A DNA stretch of 64,000 nucleotides, from positions 558,001-622,000 of the forward strand of contig CANPUZ010000032.1 in NCBI GenBank assembly GCA_947579665.1, given 5' to 3'. The notes beneath the pieces are model-generated. The model ran no database searches. It was given only the letters and a program-made list of their open reading frames with translations, and was not told the DNA's origin. The stretch is from Sympetrum striolatum. Its lineage: Eukaryota; Arthropoda; Insecta; Odonata; Libellulidae. Positions 59,050-64,000 of the stretch are shown one piece after another (positions within the stretch are counted from its first letter, which is position 1; each line of letters opens with the position of its first letter). The position numbers and the translations under genes were made by a program.

Positions 59050-61045
59050 CCCTTCATATGAATGTACGTTTTCAAATGGTGCATTGGCTTCGAACCAAGG
59101 ACCATTAGGAAATCGGTGCATTGCGTTTGTGAAGCGTGTTCATTACTGCTCCTCACATGTCGGGTTATGTATTTTTTCGGGAATTGCTTCATAGAAATAT
59201 TTGATATCTTCGGCATTCATTTCATAAAGGAGAATTAAAATCACCTGGTATTAAACTCGAGAATTCTTTTGCAAGATATGATTACGTACAATGACCTGGT
59301 GGGGATACCACTAATTTATTTCGAAGTTTGATGTAGATATCATTACGGGAACAACGTAAAATAACTTTCCATTATCCCCGTTTGCAATACAGAGTAAATG
59401 GCATCGAACCAAGGATCATTAGGAAAACCATAAAATTCTTAAATGAAAAATTATTCCCTAATATCGCCGAAATAATTTAAATTGGAGAATCATGCACCCA
59501 CCTGGCGTCGAACTCAAGCTCATTTAATGACAGTTGTTTAGATATAGAGGAGCGCGTTTTCTGGGACCTCTGTGCTTTGATTTCCTTATCCTACCGGGAT
59601 ATAGCTGAAAATATTATCGAAACTGAATCATAAATAATTTGAAATTCCCGCCGTAGATTTAAAATAGTAGAGACGCCTGGTGTCGAACCCATGTCCTTCT
59701 GTAAGTATAAATACATATGACGCCCTAGTAGAAATGAAACTGATTTAATGCAAATTTCGAGGTCGATATCACACTGCGAAGGTCCAAAATTAAGACTCCA
59801 TTATCCCCATCTGAAATGCATAGGTAATGTAAATGGATCTCTGGGATCGAACCAAGGAAGAACAGGAAAACCTATATCAGCGTATATGATATGTATCTAT
59901 GATCTTTATTCACATGCTAAGTTTTAAGTTTGTAGATCATCGGGAAGGGGTTCTAAAAATCTCAAAAATCGTACCTATTTCTACCTATTGAGACGCCTGG
60001 TGTCGAACCCAAGGCATATTGGCAGGCATGAAAACACTATTATAACTTGGTAGGACTTGATCCGTTTCCGTTTCATCGGGAAGTGATTCAAGGAATTCTT
60101 ACAAATAGCCGTTTTAAAGGGATGGTTTGCACCCACCTGGCGTCGAACTCACGCTCATTTGGTGAAATTTGTGTGATTATTGATATAGAATATTGCGTCC
60201 TCTGGGACAGCCGTGATTCTCAATTTTCTATCCTACCGGGAAGTCGCGAAAGAAATTAGGTAAAATATTTATCAAAATTTTGCGGAATTTAGCAAAAATG
60301 GCGGTAATATTGTCTCTTCTATTTACATTTCGTAGTTTATATATACTGACGTTATAGAAAATTGTCACCTTTTCATATATTCATACATAAGATTTTACCA
60401 TTGACATGGTATAAGCTTAAAATCCCCGTGCATTCAAATGAGAAAACTCTTGAGCTCGGATTCAACAATCTCCTTGGTCGCCATGGGGACACTTTGTTTA
60501 CTACGATGGAAATTAACGAAACGAAACGTACATTTTGCCGTAGTTTTCGTAATTTCGACTCGAAAACGATATTTCACGGCCAAAATAAGGATCTCTGTTC
60601 AATTTCCTTTTTTTTAATAATTGTCTCGAATTCGTACGACCATTATTTCCTATTTAATTTTGCAAATGAAATGAATCTTGTAAACGGTAAAAACGAACTT
60701 TACGTGATTTGCTTATGTAAAATATTTGCCCTGACCTAGCGTCGAACCAAGGATGGTCTTGGAGGATGTCTTTGTAGTTTTCGTTGGATATGCATGGCTT
60801 CCAGAGATCCCTCGAATTTCAACTTTCTAATCTGCCGAAAAATGCCTCAAAAATTTCCGAAAATCCCTGCAATGCATCCTAATGTAAAATAAATCGGAAC
60901 TTCTGGAATCGAACCCATGATCCTGAGGTCCAAAATTAAAGTCGCATTTTTCCACCGTTTGGCCAATACGTGGTAAAAATTTCAAGTATGTGGCACTTGT
61001 GAAACATAGTTAGAACTATAAATAGATATATCCGGAGAAGCGTCT
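59050..61045 (-). mobile_element. family A arm E4, interrupted by family B
   Basis: Reverse-oriented units carry TCGAAC-type motifs at about 59090, 59404, 59508, 59683, 59847, 60003, 60143, 60741 and 60911. The last is the outer unit (CTGGAATCGAACCCATGATC) and is followed by the element end (TATCCGGAGAAGCGTCTACA). A family B copy at about 60,440-60,735 lies in the 600-bp gap between 60,143 and 60,741. No opposite arm is present. The array begins about 300 bp upstream of the NACHT start codon. Confidence 0.75.
60440..60735 (+). repeat. family B repeat inside family A arm
   Basis: Landmarks are GGATTCAACAATCTCCTTGG, TCGCCATGGGGACACTTTG, GACCATTATTTCCTATTTAA and TTACGTGATTTGCTTATG. Its position inside the family A array suggests it inserted after that array was made. 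Confidence 0.65.
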
Positions 61046-61069
61046 ACATATAATAGATAGGAGTAACCG

Positions 61070-61620
61070 TTGCTTGCAAACTGCAAGCATATGTTTAAAG
61101 TACTATACTTTTCAAAGACTTAGTAAATATCGTATAATAATTGCCATGTATTACTTATGTTCGCATGCATGGCCTCAGAGCTTCCACCTTATCGGTATAT
61201 GAATCATAAATAAGTTAAAGTTCGTGCCATACGTTTCAAATAGCAGAGACGCCTTCTGTCGAACCCACGACCTTTCGGAAGATGTGAGTACATAAAACGC
61301 CCTTGCAGATAAATAACTTATTTAAATTTAGAAAATAAAATATTACCGGGATGGACCTAAAATATGACTTCGTTATCCCCGTTTGAAATGCAAAGGGTAA
61401 TTTTAATGGATCTCTGGGATCGAACCAAGGACCATCAGTGAATGATGAACAACGTATATAATAGGGATTTACAATTTCTATTCGCATGACGAGTTTTAAA
61501 CGTATATAACGAGTTTTAAGTTTTTGTGTTATCTGGAAAGGTTTAAAAACATGTTTTTTAAATCGTAGCAATTTCTAATTTTATAGACGCCTGGTATTGA
61601 ACCCAGGACCTATTGTCAGA
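61070..61620 (-). repeat. further family A units beyond an E4 junction
   Basis: TTGCTTGCAAACTGCAAGCA at 61,070-61,089 matches the central hairpin motif of E1 and E2. Units with TCGAAC or TTGAAC follow at 61260, 61420 and 61597 (spacings 160 and 177). This is probably a fragment of a second element joined to E4. Confidence 0.65.
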
Positions 61621-61859
61621 TGTGAATTTATTTCAAACTATTCTCCAAGACATATTATTGTAGATGCTATTCAAATCCATTTACCGTGCATTGTATTATT
61701 TAAGACGCACGTATTGTAATTCATATTTGGGTGGAAATATTACTGTGATTGTAAGATGCGTTCCCCCGCTTTTAGGAATCTTTTCTTTTGGCAAACGAAA
61801 GTGAGTGTGAGTGATATCCGTTTTTAATCAATCAACGGCTTGCGCTGGTCCCTATCTTC

Positions 61860-62290
61860 TTATATATAAAAATTCAGCCAGTGTATGTTTGTGGCCGCAA
61901 AACTCGAAAAACACTCGGCCGATTGACTTGGAATTTTAACCTAAAGTTGCATTCAAATAAGAGTGTGTTTCTGTTGTAAAAATGTTGACATTTATCCTCG
62001 GTTCGATCCCAGACGAGTTAAAGCAGTTCCATAAGAAATGCACAAAGTTCATTTTTGCCACAGCAGGATTCATTTCTTTTGGTATATTAAATAAAAAAGA
62101 ATGGTCGTACGAAATGGAGACAAGCACCAAAAGAATTGAAAATGAATGAGGAATCTTATTTACGTCGTGGATCATTGTTTTTAAATTAAATTATCAATAT
62201 TTTACACTTAAAACTGGAAATGTTTGTGAAATTTCGAGGGTGTAAACAACCGGTCCCCCTGACGACAAATGCCATTGTTGTATTCAGCAT
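61860..62290 (-). repeat. family B repeat, well-preserved copy
   Basis: This copy shows the full layout. It has a TATATATAAAAATTCAGCC end, ACTCGAAAAACACTCGGCCG, the T-arm-like CCTCGGTTCGATCCCAGACG at 61,997, TTCATAAGAAATGCAC, AGAATGGTCGTACGAAATGG, GGAATCTTATTTACGTCGTG, and GTAAACAACCGGTCCCCCTG followed by ACGACAAATGCCATTGTTG. It is the best reference for the family in this window. Confidence 0.7.
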
Positions 62291-64000
62291 CATTCATTTT
62301 AGCCTATTTAGAGTTAAGAAGAAGAGAAACGCTGTTGATTCCGTTCACATTGTTGTGCATAATCAATCGTTGGAATAGATTCAAATAATAACAATTTTTG
62401 AAAAACGAAATGCGAGTTAATTTGATACCGAATGATATATTCAGTTCAATTCATTTGTTTTTGAAGTGATTTAATAATATGTTTTCGAAAATCAACGTAT
62501 TAGTTACTGTATATTTGATAGCTGCATTCATTGCGATTCATTTCTTTCGTATTTCATTTCATATCTCTCTAAACCAATGAGGACAGTGGCGAAGTTTAGC
62601 TTGTAACACATAATTTCAACTCGCTCAGATTATATATTTGAGGTTCCGCTCCTCACAGTAAATTTTGAATTATTACGAAAAATATAAAACTTTTGCAGTT
62701 TTTCCTGATGGTTTTCCTCAATATCTGCGGAGTGATTTAATTGCAATTTAATTAATATATTTCTTGTTAGTTGCTCAATATTAACGATATAGTACGTTGG
62801 AATCAGGGAAAATGCTTTCTTAGTTTTCCGGAATCCGTCAAGACGCCAAATGTACTGAAATGTGTGCTTATCAAAGGAATGTTGCTTGGCACGAAGCTCA
62901 GTTGTAACGTAAGAAGTTGTAGTTTAAGTAACTTTTCTGTGATAAACTAAAGTTTCATTAAAATGATGTGATTGCAATTTCAAATATTAGACGCACTCGA
63001 ATTCAAGTCGCCTCCGATTCTAGGAAAGCTCAAAAATAGCAAATGTTTATATTTGAAAATACAGTATGTCCGGGTTAAACGTATAATATTACAAAATAAA
63101 ATAACTCGAGATGTAATTGAGATACTTAGTAGCGGTTTTTTTCTAGAAGTATGGCAACTCAATCTTCTAGAAAAATACAATATACCAACATTCTTCGCAT
63201 TCATTCCATTAAAACACCTTTCCTTTTTTTATCTCTACTATTGATTTTATTTGCAACATTAATTTATAGATATTTAGCTATTCATTTGCTAAAATTATTC
63301 ATTAGCAAATACTTTGTGGAAACTATAGCTTATTAGATCTCCTCTTATATAGCCATCATCGATTTAACCATTCTAGGATCTCATTTTCAAAAAGTGCTCA
63401 AAGACTTAATTCAAGCTGTTAAATTAGCATCAATCTCTGGTTTCAATTTGACGACTTTAGTCAATTACTATTGAACGTTTTTGTCCTCATAAATGTGATT
63501 ATTCATCAAATTGTGAGTGCACAATTAATTTGCTCGTAGTGCTTTGTATAGTTACGGACGTTGTATTTGAAGTGACTTTTCTCTGCTAAACATTCGCTTC
63601 AATAATTCTAGGGAACCCGGGGAAGAACACGGCGCCTAGTCGAAAATTCGTTTTAAAAGCACAAAAGGGTTAATGAGGAAGCTGCAATATTTTCTGTGAA
63701 CACATTGTAGTTTTATAATTACAAAAATACAATTATATCGTAAGAAAACGTAGGGCCAATAGTTTTATTTTATTTATAAAAAAATTATTGTCGTTTTGCC
63801 CGTTATACCCCGGCTACAGAATGGGGTGGTAAAGATAAGTAACTACAATAGCAATTAAAACAAGTGTAATTGCAGAAAAGATAAGGTTAATGGATAAGGC
63901 CTATGGTACTCACGTGTTATCGTCAGTTAATTAAATAAGTTCACTTAAATTACTACGGAACCATAACTAAAGAGAAATACCTAAATCAGTAATCTTTAGT
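62290..64000. other. unassigned right end of window
   Basis: Apart from the short piece at about 62,790-62,850 related to the 1.4-kb direct repeat, no gene or element is recognised. Open frames at 62,972-63,336 have no known domain. Confidence 0.4.

Overview
The window looks like an AT-rich arthropod (probably insect) nuclear scaffold. It is packed with degraded animal-type transposons: PIF/Harbinger, piggyBac, mariner, pogo-like, non-LTR retrotransposons and short inverted-repeat elements. It has splice-like introns, polyadenylation signals and TATA microsatellites. There is no bacterial gene organisation, rRNA gene, complete tRNA gene or CRISPR array. The species cannot be named from the sequence.

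Only one substantial host-type gene is present, at 53,827-58,668 on the minus strand. It is an almost intronless STAND NTPase gene with N-terminal ankyrin-like repeats, a NACHT-type ATPase core, a winged-helix-like segment and C-terminal 84-residue repeats. This plan resembles animal NLR-like proteins. One in-frame TAA splits it into 1457 codons and a further 155-codon in-frame ankyrin tail. A splice-acceptor-like site lies just upstream of its ATG, and an AATAAA lies downstream of its final stop.

Layout. 0.16-2.6 kb: broken PIF/Harbinger element whose MADF gene runs antisense and interleaved with the transposase. 2.6-6.7 kb: mostly unassigned, with a tRNA-derived SINE-like piece. 6.9-8.3 kb: broken piggyBac transposase. 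10.0-11.8 kb: pieces of repeat family A and an RTE-like LINE tail. 13.1-16.3 kb: a Tc1/mariner-like end and a perfect 24-bp-arm hairpin. 16.9-18.7 kb: a LINE 3' tail followed by a 1.4-kb repeat that recurs at 31.4-32.9 kb. 20.8-21.6 kb: decayed SF3-helicase (Rep-like) gene. 22.3-23.8 kb: a family B element. 26.35-31.3 kb: two tandem giant palindromes of family A. 32.9-34.0 kb: Jockey/CR1-type reverse transcriptase remnant. 35-53 kb: many family B copies, one MITE with a recognisable empty site, and mariner and pogo-like deletion derivatives. 53.8-58.7 kb: the NACHT gene. 59-61.6 kb: more family A, interrupted by family B.

The most unusual structure is family A. It is made of roughly 170-bp units, each carrying a tRNA T-arm (B-box) look-alike, a short hairpin around TTCGA. 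Units are arranged head-to-tail into arms, and two arms face each other around a central hairpin to make foldback elements of 2.3-2.6 kb. Unit spacing is mirror-symmetric, and at least three elements are joined end to end. Family B, a different dispersed repeat, and a SINE-like piece carry a similar TTCGA motif. I know of no described element with exactly this architecture, but no database search was possible.
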